Source: Mucilaginibacter sp. UR6-1 (GTDB lineage: Bacteria > Bacteroidota > Bacteroidia > Sphingobacteriales > Sphingobacteriaceae). From it: a DNA stretch of 64,000 nucleotides. Of the stretch, positions 40,730-48,980 are shown piece after piece; the stretch's first letter is position 1; each line of letters opens with the position of its first letter. Made by a program: the position numbers and the translations under genes. The notes under the pieces were generated by a model. It was not told where the DNA came from and searched no databases. It saw nothing but the letters and a program-made list of their open reading frames with translations. The DNA lies in the NCBI RefSeq assembly GCF_020880975.1, contig NZ_JAJIWP010000001.1:558001-622000 (forward strand). The letters are read 5' to 3'.

Positions 40730-41224
40730 ATGAAGATAAGCCTGATACCCCTTTGCTTTACCGTATTGCTATTTGCCGGTATGGGTTGCAAAAACAAAAG
40801 CGACTCCAATAATAATACAAGACGATCAGCATATAAAACAGCCGACACGCTTAAACAAAAGTGGCACTGGGATAATCAACATAAGCAAAATGAAAGTGCC
40901 GGTTATGCCCAGGTTGTTAAAACCGGGAATACCATTTACATTTCGGGTGTACCAACAAGCGATCTGAGCCCCAAGGGTATAGCGGGAGTTTATAAAACAC
41001 TGGAGAAATGCCTGCATGCCTTTGGCGCATCACCAAAAAATGTAGTGAAAGAAACCCTGTACACTACTGACATTGAAACCATGAAAAAATACAACGAGCA
41101 ACGTAAACAATTTTACAAAGGAGATTTTCCGGCGGCTACATGGGTGCAGGTAAGCCGATTGTATGAGGCTGATGCTAAATTAGAAGTTGAACTGATAGCC
41201 CGGCTAAATGAAATTGATGAATAA
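40730..41224 (+). CDS. RidA-family protein with a lipoprotein signal
   Basis: 164 residues. The RidA/YjgF core occupies about 60-160: YAQVVKTGNTIYISGV, GIAGVYKTLEKCLHAFGASP, VVKETLYTTDIE and, at the C-terminus, ATWVQVSRLYEADAKLEVEL, where the Arg matches the substrate-binding Arg of RidA. RidA normally clears reactive enamines in the cytosol and is ~130 residues. Here the chain starts with a signal peptide and lipobox FAGMGC-KN, so it should be lipid-anchored in the envelope. That location is odd for the known reaction and suggests another ligand. It is the last gene of the cluster. Confidence 0.88.
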   Translation: MKISLIPLCFTVLLFAGMGCKNKSDSNNNTRRSAYKTADTLKQKWHWDNQHKQNESAGYAQVVKTGNTIYISGVPTSDLSPKGIAGVYKTLEKCLHAFGASPKNVVKETLYTTDIETMKKYNEQRKQFYKGDFPAATWVQVSRLYEADAKLEVELIARLNEIDE

Positions 41225-41261
41225 AGTATTGAATAAGCGCAAGCTGCGCTTATTCAATACT
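41225..41261. repeat. 17-bp perfect inverted repeat between convergent genes
   Basis: AGTATTGAATAAGCGCA (41225-41241) and its exact complement (41245-41261) have a 3-nt loop. It begins directly after the RidA-like stop codon at 41222-41224. There is no long T-run, but it lies between convergent genes and probably stops transcription both ways. Confidence 0.7.
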
Positions 41262-41289
41262 TATGGGTTTACAAACATGCCCTGGGGCA

Positions 41290-44200
41290 TCAATGTGAAA
41301 ACAACTCCCTGATCCTGGCTTTTTGAACGGCATCGCTTACCTGGTATAATTCTGTCAACAGATCCGTAGCTACAGGTGGCGGATTAGTATACGCATGTTT
41401 TTGTAATAAATTTTTCAGTGCCTTATTGATCTTCTCTTCTCCTAATAATTTACTCAGCTTGTACATTACTATCAATCCTTTATCATAATAAAGATGGGTG
41501 TCTTCAGGCCTGGCCTTAAATAGTGGCGGTTCTTTTGTAAAGCCACGCTCGTTTAAATATATACTTTCATGAATGGCTGCTTTTTCCTTTACTGCTTGTA
41601 CACCAAGGTATTGTTTCGCTAACATCAACTCTGTATACATGGCCAAAGTTTCGGTCAGTAGTTTTGATCCTTCACGCTCATCAGGAGCTAATCGGCCGTT
41701 GCCCCACCACTGGTGCGAAAGTTCATGGGCGGCAAGTTCATTGATCACATCCTGGCCCCGGTCTGTATTAAGGTTATTGTGAAAAAGTAAGTGCTCGGTC
41801 ATAAATATCGTTGCCGGATAGGCTGTACCGGCAAACCCATCTGTAAATGAAGATACCTCTGCAAACCGGATTATTTTATATGGATAAGGGCCAAAGTTAG
41901 TCCTGCAATAATCCATGGTACGGGTTGCATTTTTTATGAGGTGCGATACATTTTCAAAATGCCTGCTATCATAATACACTTCAAATTCAACGCCTTTGTA
42001 TTTTAATTTTTTAATTTTATAAAAAGCAGATGAGAGCCCGAACCTGAAAGGTATAGGCGTACCGGAGAGGTATTTAAAGTAACTCCGCTTGTTTGATTGC
42101 CATTGTTTTGCGAGGTTACCTACGCCAACCACAAATTGCCCGTATGGAACAGAAACGGTCATATCCAGATCGATAAAATCACTGCTGCCCCGCGGAGCGT
42201 CAATACTTGTTAATGGCGTTATTGCTCCCAGGTGCCTTTTTCGCCTTTCGCCAGGCAAGGATATTTCTTTATCGGTTTGATAACCGAAACGCGGAAAGTA
42301 GTTACTGATACGCATAAAGGTACCGTTATGTACAATGGCATTAAATGGCTGATGCCCTGTAAAACCATTCCATTCATAAAAAAACGAGAAGGTAAAAGTT
42401 GCGCTATCTCCCGGCATTAATGGCTGTTTAAGCGGTATCAAACCTGTTTTAGTGTCCAAAATATGTTGTTTTCCGCCTGCCTGGTAAGTAACCATCCTGA
42501 TCTTCAGATCATCATCAAAATTTACAAGTAGTTTTTTGACGGGGCTTGCGCCATTATTTTTTAGCGAATACTTACCCCATACCTTGTAGGCATTATCCTC
42601 AGGATACAGATCAATTTTGGTTATAACACGAGTAATTACCGGTTGGTTGATATTGATAAATTTACGGTACAATTGCTCATAGCTTTGCCGGTTATCCAAC
42701 TGTTGTTGTGGGCTAAGGGGCGTTGCTTGCCTGTAAATATATACTCCGGTTAACATGCATAAGCAAAACGGAATACCTAAAAGGCATAACTTTTTTTTAG
42801 TGAGTTTTTTAAGCCCGTAATTTGCCATCATCCATGCAAGTGTGATGAATGCTGTGCCATAGAGTATTCTCCACATAAAGCTGCCGGAATAAGCATCCCA
42901 ACCATTCATTTCACTGTACCTTGCAGTGTAGGCGGCGGCAAAACGCAGCAAAGGGTGCGTTATACCTATAGCCTTGCCGATGGATGTAGCTAACAAAAAT
43001 AAAATTATACAAGTAACAATTAAGCCTATCCATTTACGGTTAATTAAATGCTGAATAATTAAGCTAAGGGCAGCGCAAATAATTAAAGGAAGATCAATGA
43101 AAAAATAAGCCGTTGCATAAACCTGCCAGCTTATTTGTGTATAATGATAAATGAACTGAAAAGCTATGCCGGTTGTAATGATAATACCTGTTAACAAGAT
43201 GATCATCACTGTAAGAGATAACCACTTTGACAGTAAGAATATAATGTTGACAACGGGTGTACTATTCTCGATCAGGTTAAAGCGATACGTAGAACTTCGC
43301 CAGTATAATTCATGCCCGTAAAATAAAATAACCGGTAGCAGTAAGCCGGGCAGGTTGTAAATAACGCGGTTTACCAACAAGCCGGTGCTGGCATATTGCT
43401 CCGGCAAACGTATACCCTGGTCAATAGTGCCATAAAATTCCATACTCATATAAAAAATCAAGCCAAGCGAGATCAGTACGAACGGAATACTTTTTACAAT
43501 GATTTTTATGTTGTGCTGTATCAGGCTTGTAAGCACAACTAAAGTGTATTTTGCCCCATGAGCAAAAACTGTTGATACGTGATAATTGCGGATAGGGCTT
43601 TCAGCTTCTGTATGTATTAATTTGTTTTTGGCATAACCATTATCCCGAATACTGAACCTGAATTTAAGGTAAACTACTGATAACAATAGTAACGGTAATA
43701 CTATGTAAATCAATCTGTTAAATAAAATATTGCCTGTTAAATGTATTACAGAGGTGTTTTTTTGTGCAACCGTCCATAAATTAGTTTGCTGATAAAAAGC
43801 GGAGAGGCCAAAAGGATCAACTTTTGCCGATAGCTCAAGTGCTTCAGGCGATTGGGGTAAGCTGCCCGCCATCATAGGCGACCCGGAATAGGTTAGCATG
43901 ATAAGGTAACTGATATATACAAACAGCCCGGTAATGTAAACTATCAGTTTATTGGGAGCCAGCCAGGCAACCGTGCTTACCAGGGCCGAGCATAACAGTA
44001 AATTCGGTATAGCCACTACTAACACGGGCTGTACATAGAACCAAATGTTAAAATCACGGTATTCCGCCCGGTCGCTATCAGCAATATGCCCGGTTAAATA
44101 GCCTGCTACAAGTAGTATAAAACAGGCAGCAGCAAGTATAAACAATGTGTAAAAGCGGCTTAGCAAGTACCTCGCTTTTGTAATTGGCGTAGTATACAAC

Positions 44201-44457
44201 AAGATGGCAAAGCGTGAATCATGCTCTTTAAAAAGTATTTGGGCCGCCAATATGGTAGTTATAAAAATACAGGTGAGGCTAAGCAAACCTATCATGTTAG
44301 CAATGCTGTATGGTGCATTGCGGTAAATATCATTACCCGGACTAAATGACATTTTCAGGCCAATAAAAAAGCCGGCCGCGAATAGTAAAATCAAGGCAAT
44401 ATATATCCCGGGCTTCTTAAAGTAAGTGCCCAGTTCAAATTTCAGTAAAGAGGTCAT
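41290..44457 (-). CDS. ABC-2 permease fused to M1-family aminopeptidase
   Basis: 1055 residues. The N-terminal ~590 carry two sets of membrane helices as in ABC-2 exporters (IYIALILLFAAGFFIGLKMS; IGLLSLTCIFITTILAAQIL; later LIVTCIILFLLATSIGKAIG). A periplasmic M1 peptidase follows, with ELAAHELSHQWWGNGRLA (His 911, Glu 912, His 915) and a distal Glu in LLTETLAMYTELM. The family is known in Bacteroidota as 'ABC permease/M1 aminopeptidase' fusions, role unclear; they may export or process peptides. The ATPase gene ends 3 bp upstream, so the pair makes one transporter. Confidence 0.92.
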   Translation of the reverse strand: MTSLLKFELGTYFKKPGIYIALILLFAAGFFIGLKMSFSPGNDIYRNAPYSIANMIGLLSLTCIFITTILAAQILFKEHDSRFAILLYTTPITKARYLLSRFYTLFILAAACFILLVAGYLTGHIADSDRAEYRDFNIWFYVQPVLVVAIPNLLLCSALVSTVAWLAPNKLIVYITGLFVYISYLIMLTYSGSPMMAGSLPQSPEALELSAKVDPFGLSAFYQQTNLWTVAQKNTSVIHLTGNILFNRLIYIVLPLLLLSVVYLKFRFSIRDNGYAKNKLIHTEAESPIRNYHVSTVFAHGAKYTLVVLTSLIQHNIKIIVKSIPFVLISLGLIFYMSMEFYGTIDQGIRLPEQYASTGLLVNRVIYNLPGLLLPVILFYGHELYWRSSTYRFNLIENSTPVVNIIFLLSKWLSLTVMIILLTGIIITTGIAFQFIYHYTQISWQVYATAYFFIDLPLIICAALSLIIQHLINRKWIGLIVTCIILFLLATSIGKAIGITHPLLRFAAAYTARYSEMNGWDAYSGSFMWRILYGTAFITLAWMMANYGLKKLTKKKLCLLGIPFCLCMLTGVYIYRQATPLSPQQQLDNRQSYEQLYRKFININQPVITRVITKIDLYPEDNAYKVWGKYSLKNNGASPVKKLLVNFDDDLKIRMVTYQAGGKQHILDTKTGLIPLKQPLMPGDSATFTFSFFYEWNGFTGHQPFNAIVHNGTFMRISNYFPRFGYQTDKEISLPGERRKRHLGAITPLTSIDAPRGSSDFIDLDMTVSVPYGQFVVGVGNLAKQWQSNKRSYFKYLSGTPIPFRFGLSSAFYKIKKLKYKGVEFEVYYDSRHFENVSHLIKNATRTMDYCRTNFGPYPYKIIRFAEVSSFTDGFAGTAYPATIFMTEHLLFHNNLNTDRGQDVINELAAHELSHQWWGNGRLAPDEREGSKLLTETLAMYTELMLAKQYLGVQAVKEKAAIHESIYLNERGFTKEPPLFKARPEDTHLYYDKGLIVMYKLSKLLGEEKINKALKNLLQKHAYTNPPPVATDLLTELYQVSDAVQKARIRELFSH

Positions 44458-44460
44458 GGG

Positions 44461-45336
44461 TTAGTTTTTGGAGGTAAGTAAATGAAAGTACACATCCTCT
44501 AAAGCAGGACTAAGGGGTTCAAATCCATTACCCGGGTCGCTCTCGGCATAAATGTGGATATGAAGTTTGCCCATACTAAGCTGAGAAGAAATGAGATTGA
44601 ACTGTTGCTCATAAACGGGTTTATCAGCTTTACTAATGCTTTTTTGCCATAATTTACCACCCATGGTGGCTATAAAATCAGCAGGTTTTCCTTGGGCAAT
44701 AATGCATCCTTTGTTCATTACAGCCATGTTGGTACAAAGATTTTTTACATCCTCAACCAGGTGGGTTGACAGGATGACGATCTTTTCTTCGCCTATCTCG
44801 CTAAGCAGGTTATTAAAGCGGTTGCGTTCTTCCGGGTCAAGGCCTGCGGTTGGTTCATCAACAATTATAAGTTGCGGATCGCCCAGCAATGCCTGCGCTA
44901 TGCCAAAACGCTGTCGCATACCGCCCGAAAAGGTGTATACATCTTTATTACGCTGCTGGTAAAGGTTGGTTTGGGCTAATAATGCCAGCACCTGCTCTTT
45001 TCTTGAAGCAGCGTAGGTAAGGCCTTTTAATATGGCAATATGGGTAAGCAGGTCATACGCCGATACTTTGGGATACACGCCAAAATCCTGGGGTAAAAAG
45101 CCGAGTTGCTTTTTTAACGACAGGGGGGCATTGATGATGTTAATGTTGTTAAAGCATATTTCGCCTTCATCAGGTTGCTGCAACCCGGCCAGTGTTTTCA
45201 TGAGGGATGATTTGCCGGCACCGTTAGGCCCCAGTAAGCCAAACATTCCATTGCTGATACTGAGCGATAAATTATCTAAAGCCTTTACGCCATTTTGATA
45301 AACTTTACTGAGGTTTTTAATGATAAGTGTGTTCAT
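44461..45336 (-). CDS. ABC transporter ATP-binding protein
   Basis: 291 residues. Walker A GPNGAGKSS (about 35-43), Q-loop in QLGFLPQDFGVYP, signature FSGGMRQRFGIAQALL, Walker B LIIVDEP with Glu, H-loop in VILSTHLVED. A ~75-residue C-terminal extension (KPVYEQQFNLISSQLSMGKL) is as in ABC-2 ATPases of the CcmA/NatA type. It drives the permease/peptidase fusion 3 bp downstream. Upstream, after 78 bp, stand the XRE regulator and the DUF2975 protein on the same strand. Confidence 0.95.
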   Translation of the reverse strand: MNTLIIKNLSKVYQNGVKALDNLSLSISNGMFGLLGPNGAGKSSLMKTLAGLQQPDEGEICFNNINIINAPLSLKKQLGFLPQDFGVYPKVSAYDLLTHIAILKGLTYAASRKEQVLALLAQTNLYQQRNKDVYTFSGGMRQRFGIAQALLGDPQLIIVDEPTAGLDPEERNRFNNLLSEIGEEKIVILSTHLVEDVKNLCTNMAVMNKGCIIAQGKPADFIATMGGKLWQKSISKADKPVYEQQFNLISSQLSMGKLHIHIYAESDPGNGFEPLSPALEDVYFHLLTSKN

Positions 45337-45414
45337 GTAGTAAAAAATTAAGGCAAAAGGGTGGCCGTCCCTTTAGTTGCCGAGGGTTAAATAACTCATA
45401 GTTTTAAGCGATTT

Positions 45415-45624
45415 TTATTTGCCGGTTACATATTCCAGTATATCACCGGGCTGGCAATCAAGGGCTTTACATATAGCCTCGAGCGTATCAAAACGTATAC
45501 CTTTCGCTTTTCCGGTTTTTAAGATGGATAAGTTAGCCGGTGTCATATCCAGAATTTCTGCCAGTTCTTTACTTTGCATTTTTCGCCTGGCCAGCATCAC
45601 ATCTACGTTTACAATAATGGCCAT
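45415..45624 (-). CDS. XRE-family (YozG-type) transcriptional regulator
   Basis: 69 residues from the ATG at 45624; a longer frame to 45747 overlaps the upstream gene and adds no signal. The whole protein is one helix-turn-helix: VDVMLARRKMQSKELAEILD, MTPANLSILKTGKAKGIRF, LEAICKALDCQPGDILEY. This small Cro/CI-like type is usually paired with a DUF2975 membrane protein, and so it is here, with the DUF2975 stop 1 bp before its start. It likely binds the AT-rich palindrome at 46166-46194 upstream of the pair. Confidence 0.92.
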   Translation of the reverse strand: MAIIVNVDVMLARRKMQSKELAEILDMTPANLSILKTGKAKGIRFDTLEAICKALDCQPGDILEYVTGK

Positions 45625-45625
45625 A

Positions 45626-46138
45626 TTAAAGTATAAGGTCGTTTTCGGTTTGTAAATGATAGCCTTCTTTAAAAATGGCTGCCATAAAATAGGTAAATAC
45701 CCCCAGCAACATATGCAGCACAACCAGTATCTCAGCCGGAGATTCAATGTTATAGAACACTGAAATTATTATTACTGATAATGCAGGTAGTACCAGGTTG
45801 CCCAGGTAAAACATTTTGAGCTGACGGATGCCATAAGCCGTAAATAACCGGGGTTTTGTAAATACACTAAAAACTTTACCCACTAAAAAAAAGAATAAGG
45901 CATAAAGGCCAAGCAACAGCAGGAACATAATAATGTATCCCTCGTTATACTCACCCAACAGGTAGGGTGTACGGGTAAAGGGGTAGCATATCTCGAAACG
46001 ATTATTGTGTTCGATAAGGTTTAAGCACCAACCGGTGGATAAAGCGATCACCGAAAGCAGGAAAGATAAAAAATACCCCGCTGCCAATATTTTGCTAATG
46101 GCCGAGAGTATTTTGGCAATTAAACGAACAGTTTTCAT
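45626..46138 (-). CDS. DUF2975-family membrane protein
   Basis: 170 residues with four membrane helices: ILAAGYFLSFLLSVIALSTG, GYIIMFLLLLGLYALFFFLV, LGNLVLPALSVIIISVFYNI and ILVVLHMLLGVFTYFMAAIF. The layout and the directly following YozG-type regulator gene identify DUF2975. The pair is thought to form a membrane-linked regulatory module, but its signal is not known. It is the first gene of the probable operon DUF2975-XRE-ABC ATPase-permease/peptidase. Confidence 0.88.
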   Translation of the reverse strand: MKTVRLIAKILSAISKILAAGYFLSFLLSVIALSTGWCLNLIEHNNRFEICYPFTRTPYLLGEYNEGYIIMFLLLLGLYALFFFLVGKVFSVFTKPRLFTAYGIRQLKMFYLGNLVLPALSVIIISVFYNIESPAEILVVLHMLLGVFTYFMAAIFKEGYHLQTENDLIL

Positions 46139-46165
46139 ATTCTATATTTATTGCTGTAAATGTAC

Positions 46166-46194
46166 AATTAATTATTGTTTTACAATAATTAATT
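46166..46194. promoter_or_regulatory. 29-bp AT palindrome upstream of DUF2975/XRE
   Basis: AATTAATTATTGT (46166-46178) and ACAATAATTAATT (46182-46194) are exact complements with a TTT centre. It starts 28 bp upstream of the DUF2975 ATG, in promoter position, and is a good candidate operator for the small XRE protein. Confidence 0.6.
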
Positions 46195-46291
46195 AAAAAA
46201 TATATTTAGTATAGTAATTTGATTTAATAACATCACACCTGCTATTTCACATTATGCTGCATGGCATCGTTTTTGAACCTGAAGCCTGTAT

Positions 46292-46819
46292 ATGAGAAAG
46301 CGGCTACATGCGTGGATCAAAAAAAAGCACAGGGGACTCATGATCCGGCGTACGGCTAATCCTTACCTGGACCATCTGATTTTTGTAGCTGAACGTGCAG
46401 GCAAGGTTATCCCTTTAGGCTACGAGATTGGTATTTGCCATGATCTGCTGGAAGAAACGCACGTAACATCTGAGAAATTGCTGAACAAAATGATGAGTTT
46501 TGGTTATATGGAAGCGCAGGCACATCACATTGTTACATGTGTGGTTGAGCTAACAGATGTTTTTACTAAAAAATCTTTTCCTGATCTACCTAAAAGGGAA
46601 AGGAAAAGGAGGGAAGCAGCACGTTTAACCGACATCAGCGCCGATGCTCAAACAGTTAAATATGCTGACCTGATATATAACATTAACTGGACTGTGATGT
46701 ACGATAAGGATAATGCCGCTGATTATTTATATCGTAAACAACAACTCATCAGGTTGATGAACATGGGAGATGAAGGGTTGCGTACAGAAGCACTTTCACT
46801 AATCTCGCGCTATATTTAA
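46292..46819 (+). CDS. HD-domain protein (putative phosphohydrolase)
   Basis: 175 residues. An HD-type helical domain is suggested by YLDHLIFVAERAG, GICHDLLEETHVT (the HD pair) and VKYADLIYNINWT, where the Asp-x-x-x-Asn motif of RelA/SpoT-type hydrolases (K..D..DN) is partly present. It could be a small ppGpp- or nucleotide-hydrolase relative; the call is from motif arrangement only. It is a single gene, 202 bp before the sigma-factor gene. The start is the first ATG with a plausible leader. Confidence 0.7.
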   Translation: MRKRLHAWIKKKHRGLMIRRTANPYLDHLIFVAERAGKVIPLGYEIGICHDLLEETHVTSEKLLNKMMSFGYMEAQAHHIVTCVVELTDVFTKKSFPDLPKRERKRREAARLTDISADAQTVKYADLIYNINWTVMYDKDNAADYLYRKQQLIRLMNMGDEGLRTEALSLISRYI

Positions 46820-46858
46820 CTTGCTAATTTTTAAGTAAATCCTGACATACTATCGACA

Positions 46859-46886
46859 TTGTTTTTTTATTTTGTATGTATCTTTG
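46859..46886 (+). promoter_or_regulatory. Consensus Bacteroidota promoter of the sigma-factor gene
   Basis: A -7 element TATCTTTG (46879-46886) matches TAnnTTTG exactly, with TTG (46859-46861) 17 bp upstream. It leads to a ~130-nt 5' UTR before the ATG at 47022. Confidence 0.65.
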
Positions 46887-47021
46887 CAGCGTTAAAGATT
46901 TTAAAACTCCTTTCTACCGCAAGCATCAGCGTTCCGCTGCACTCTTTGACGAGTATCAATTGGCTTATCGCGCATACCAAGGCACCGGATCTTTAGCATT
47001 CACTTAAAACTATGTTTTTTT

Positions 47022-47882
47022 ATGAGGCAACTTAAAATTAGTGAGTCGATCACCAATCGTGAAACCGCATCGTTAAGTCAATATCTGTCAGACATTGCCA
47101 AGATACCAATGGTTACCCCGCAGGAGGAAGTAACCTTAACGCAAAAGATAAGAGAAGGTGACCAGGCCGCGCTTGAAAGACTAACCACCGCGAATCTGCG
47201 CTTTGTAGTTTCTGTGGCCAAGCAATATCAAAATTCAGGACTCACCCTTGGTGACCTAATCAACGAAGGTAACCTGGGCCTGGTAAAGGCAGCAAAGAGG
47301 TTTGATGAAACAAAGGGTTTCAAATTTATATCTTACGCAGTATGGTGGATCCGTCAGTCAATTCTTTCAGCCATTGGCGAACAATCACGTATGGTGCGTT
47401 TACCGCTTAACCAGGTAGGTGATCTGTCAAAAATAGCCAAGGCGGCTTCACGGTTGGAGCAGGTATATGAAAGGCAGCCCACACCTGAAGAGCTGGCGGA
47501 AGACCTGGAATCTACCGTAGAAAAAGTAACCAGTTCGCTGGCTAATAGCGCAAGGCACCTGTCATATGATACGCCATTTTCAAGCGATGAAACCAACACC
47601 TTGCTGGATGTGCTGCAAAGCGCTGAGCCGGGAACGGATAAGGAGGTGATGAGCGAGTCGTTAAGTGTTGAAGTGTCTGACAGTATGCGTTTGCTTTCTG
47701 AAAAGGAGCGTAACATACTTGAGCTGTTTTTTGGCTTAAACCAGCAACATGCGCACAGCCTTGACGAGATAGGTGATAAATACCACCTTACCCGCGAACG
47801 CGTAAGGCAGATAAAAGATAAAGCGCTGGCACGCTTGCGTACCAGCAGCCGCACAAGCGCTTTAAGATCTTATTTAAATTAA
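47022..47882 (+). CDS. RpoD/SigA-type RNA polymerase sigma factor
   Basis: 286 residues, the compact length of Bacteroidota primary sigma factors. Region 1.2 (LSQYLSDIAKIPMVTPQEEV), 2.1-2.4 (NLRFVVSVAKQYQ, DLINEGNLGLVKAAKRFD, FISYAVWWIRQSI), 3 (RQPTPEELAEDLE) and 4.2 (SLDEIGDKYHLTRERVRQIK) are all present. Many positions differ from the usual essential RpoD (for example KIPMVTPQEEVTLTQ where KVDLIT-type text is common), so it may be a second, group-2 factor rather than the housekeeping one. It has its own promoter and terminator. Confidence 0.92.
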   Translation: MRQLKISESITNRETASLSQYLSDIAKIPMVTPQEEVTLTQKIREGDQAALERLTTANLRFVVSVAKQYQNSGLTLGDLINEGNLGLVKAAKRFDETKGFKFISYAVWWIRQSILSAIGEQSRMVRLPLNQVGDLSKIAKAASRLEQVYERQPTPEELAEDLESTVEKVTSSLANSARHLSYDTPFSSDETNTLLDVLQSAEPGTDKEVMSESLSVEVSDSMRLLSEKERNILELFFGLNQQHAHSLDEIGDKYHLTRERVRQIKDKALARLRTSSRTSALRSYLN

Positions 47883-47921
47883 TATTGCTAACTGCCTGGT
47901 AGCTATTCAGGTATTAGTGTT

Positions 47922-47961
47922 CGCAAAAACGCCCTGCATTATAATGCAGGGCGCTTTTGCG
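47922..47961 (+). terminator. Terminator after the sigma-factor gene
   Basis: Long stem around GCCCTGCATTATAATGCAGGGC, flanked by GCAAAAAC and GCTTTTGC, which also pair. It stands 40 bp past the stop and also faces the convergent AraC gene. Confidence 0.85.
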
Positions 47962-47999
47962 TTATGCGTTCTTTGGGATAAATAATTGAGATGCTATTA

Positions 48000-48914
48000 T
48001 CAGTTAAATGATTGCCTGTATACAAGTGGTGTTTGGTTTGTTTTGCGCCTAAACAGTTTATTGAATGATTGCGGATAATCAAATCCGAGCCGGTATGCTA
48101 TCTCGGCCACAGTGAGATCGGTGCCGGTAAGCAACACCTTGGCTTTTTCTAAAAGATGATCTTGTATATGTTGCTGTGCGCTACGGCCTGACAGGTTGCG
48201 CAAAAGATCACTCAGGTACTTGGGAGATTTGTTCAACCGCTCTGATAAGTAGGAGATAGTGGGCAAACCGTTTGAAAGCAATAATTCATCGTTGTTAAAA
48301 TAAGTATTCAGTAAGTTTTCTACCTCGGTAAGCAATTGGTGGTGTGCCGGTTTGCGGGTATTGAACTGCCGTAGATAGAAACGCTGGCTGTAGTGCAGCA
48401 ATAATTCAAGTTGTGCGATCATTACCTCTTGTGTAAGCCCGTCAATGGCTGTTTCAAGTTCCAGGCGAATGTTATCAACTATATTATTGATAACAGTTTC
48501 TTCCTTTTCAGACAGGAATAGAGCCTCGTTAATAGCGTATGAAAAAAAATTGTAGCTCTCGATCTTTCTTGCTAACGGAAAGCCCTTTAAAAAATCGGGA
48601 TGAAAGGCCACACACCATCCTTCAAGCTGATGGTTTTCAGGCACGGTGGCTACAATTTGTCCGGGTGCGAAAAACGACATCAGCCCCTCATCATAATCAT
48701 AATAACCCTGCCCGTACTTTACCTTGCCGCTAACCTTTTTTTTGAGCGAAATGCAGTATACGTTCAGCATCAATGTCCGGAAACGCTTATCCGGATTATG
48801 CTTCAAATCCTCCATCCTGAAAATATCTATCAAAGGATGCTCAGGGCCGGGTAATGATAAAACCCGCCGATGTTCGCTGATAGAATTTATTGCATATGGA
48901 GTATCTCTGCTCAT
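48000..48914 (-). CDS. AraC-family transcriptional regulator
   Basis: 304 residues. The N-terminal ~190 form a cupin-type sensing domain (VSGKVKYGQGYYDYDEGLMS, then FFAPGQIVATVPENH). The C-terminal double HTH comprises LSERLNKSPKYLSDLLRNLSG and LTVAEIAYRLGFDYPQSFNKLFRRKTNQTP. Proteins of this branch often control neighbouring aldo/keto reductases and flavin oxidoreductases. The aldo/keto reductase gene ends 66 bp upstream on the same strand, so either co-transcription or local control is likely. Confidence 0.94.
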   Translation of the reverse strand: MSRDTPYAINSISEHRRVLSLPGPEHPLIDIFRMEDLKHNPDKRFRTLMLNVYCISLKKKVSGKVKYGQGYYDYDEGLMSFFAPGQIVATVPENHQLEGWCVAFHPDFLKGFPLARKIESYNFFSYAINEALFLSEKEETVINNIVDNIRLELETAIDGLTQEVMIAQLELLLHYSQRFYLRQFNTRKPAHHQLLTEVENLLNTYFNNDELLLSNGLPTISYLSERLNKSPKYLSDLLRNLSGRSAQQHIQDHLLEKAKVLLTGTDLTVAEIAYRLGFDYPQSFNKLFRRKTNQTPLVYRQSFN

Positions 48915-48980
48915 TGTAAATGAAAATGATTGGTGTAAAAGTAATACAGGTTAATTATCGCTTAACCTGTAACTTAAAAT

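Noticed and set aside
45625..45747. Longer XRE regulator starting at 45747
   Set aside because: The extra 41 residues lie inside the DUF2975 frame and do not fit the compact YozG-type family.
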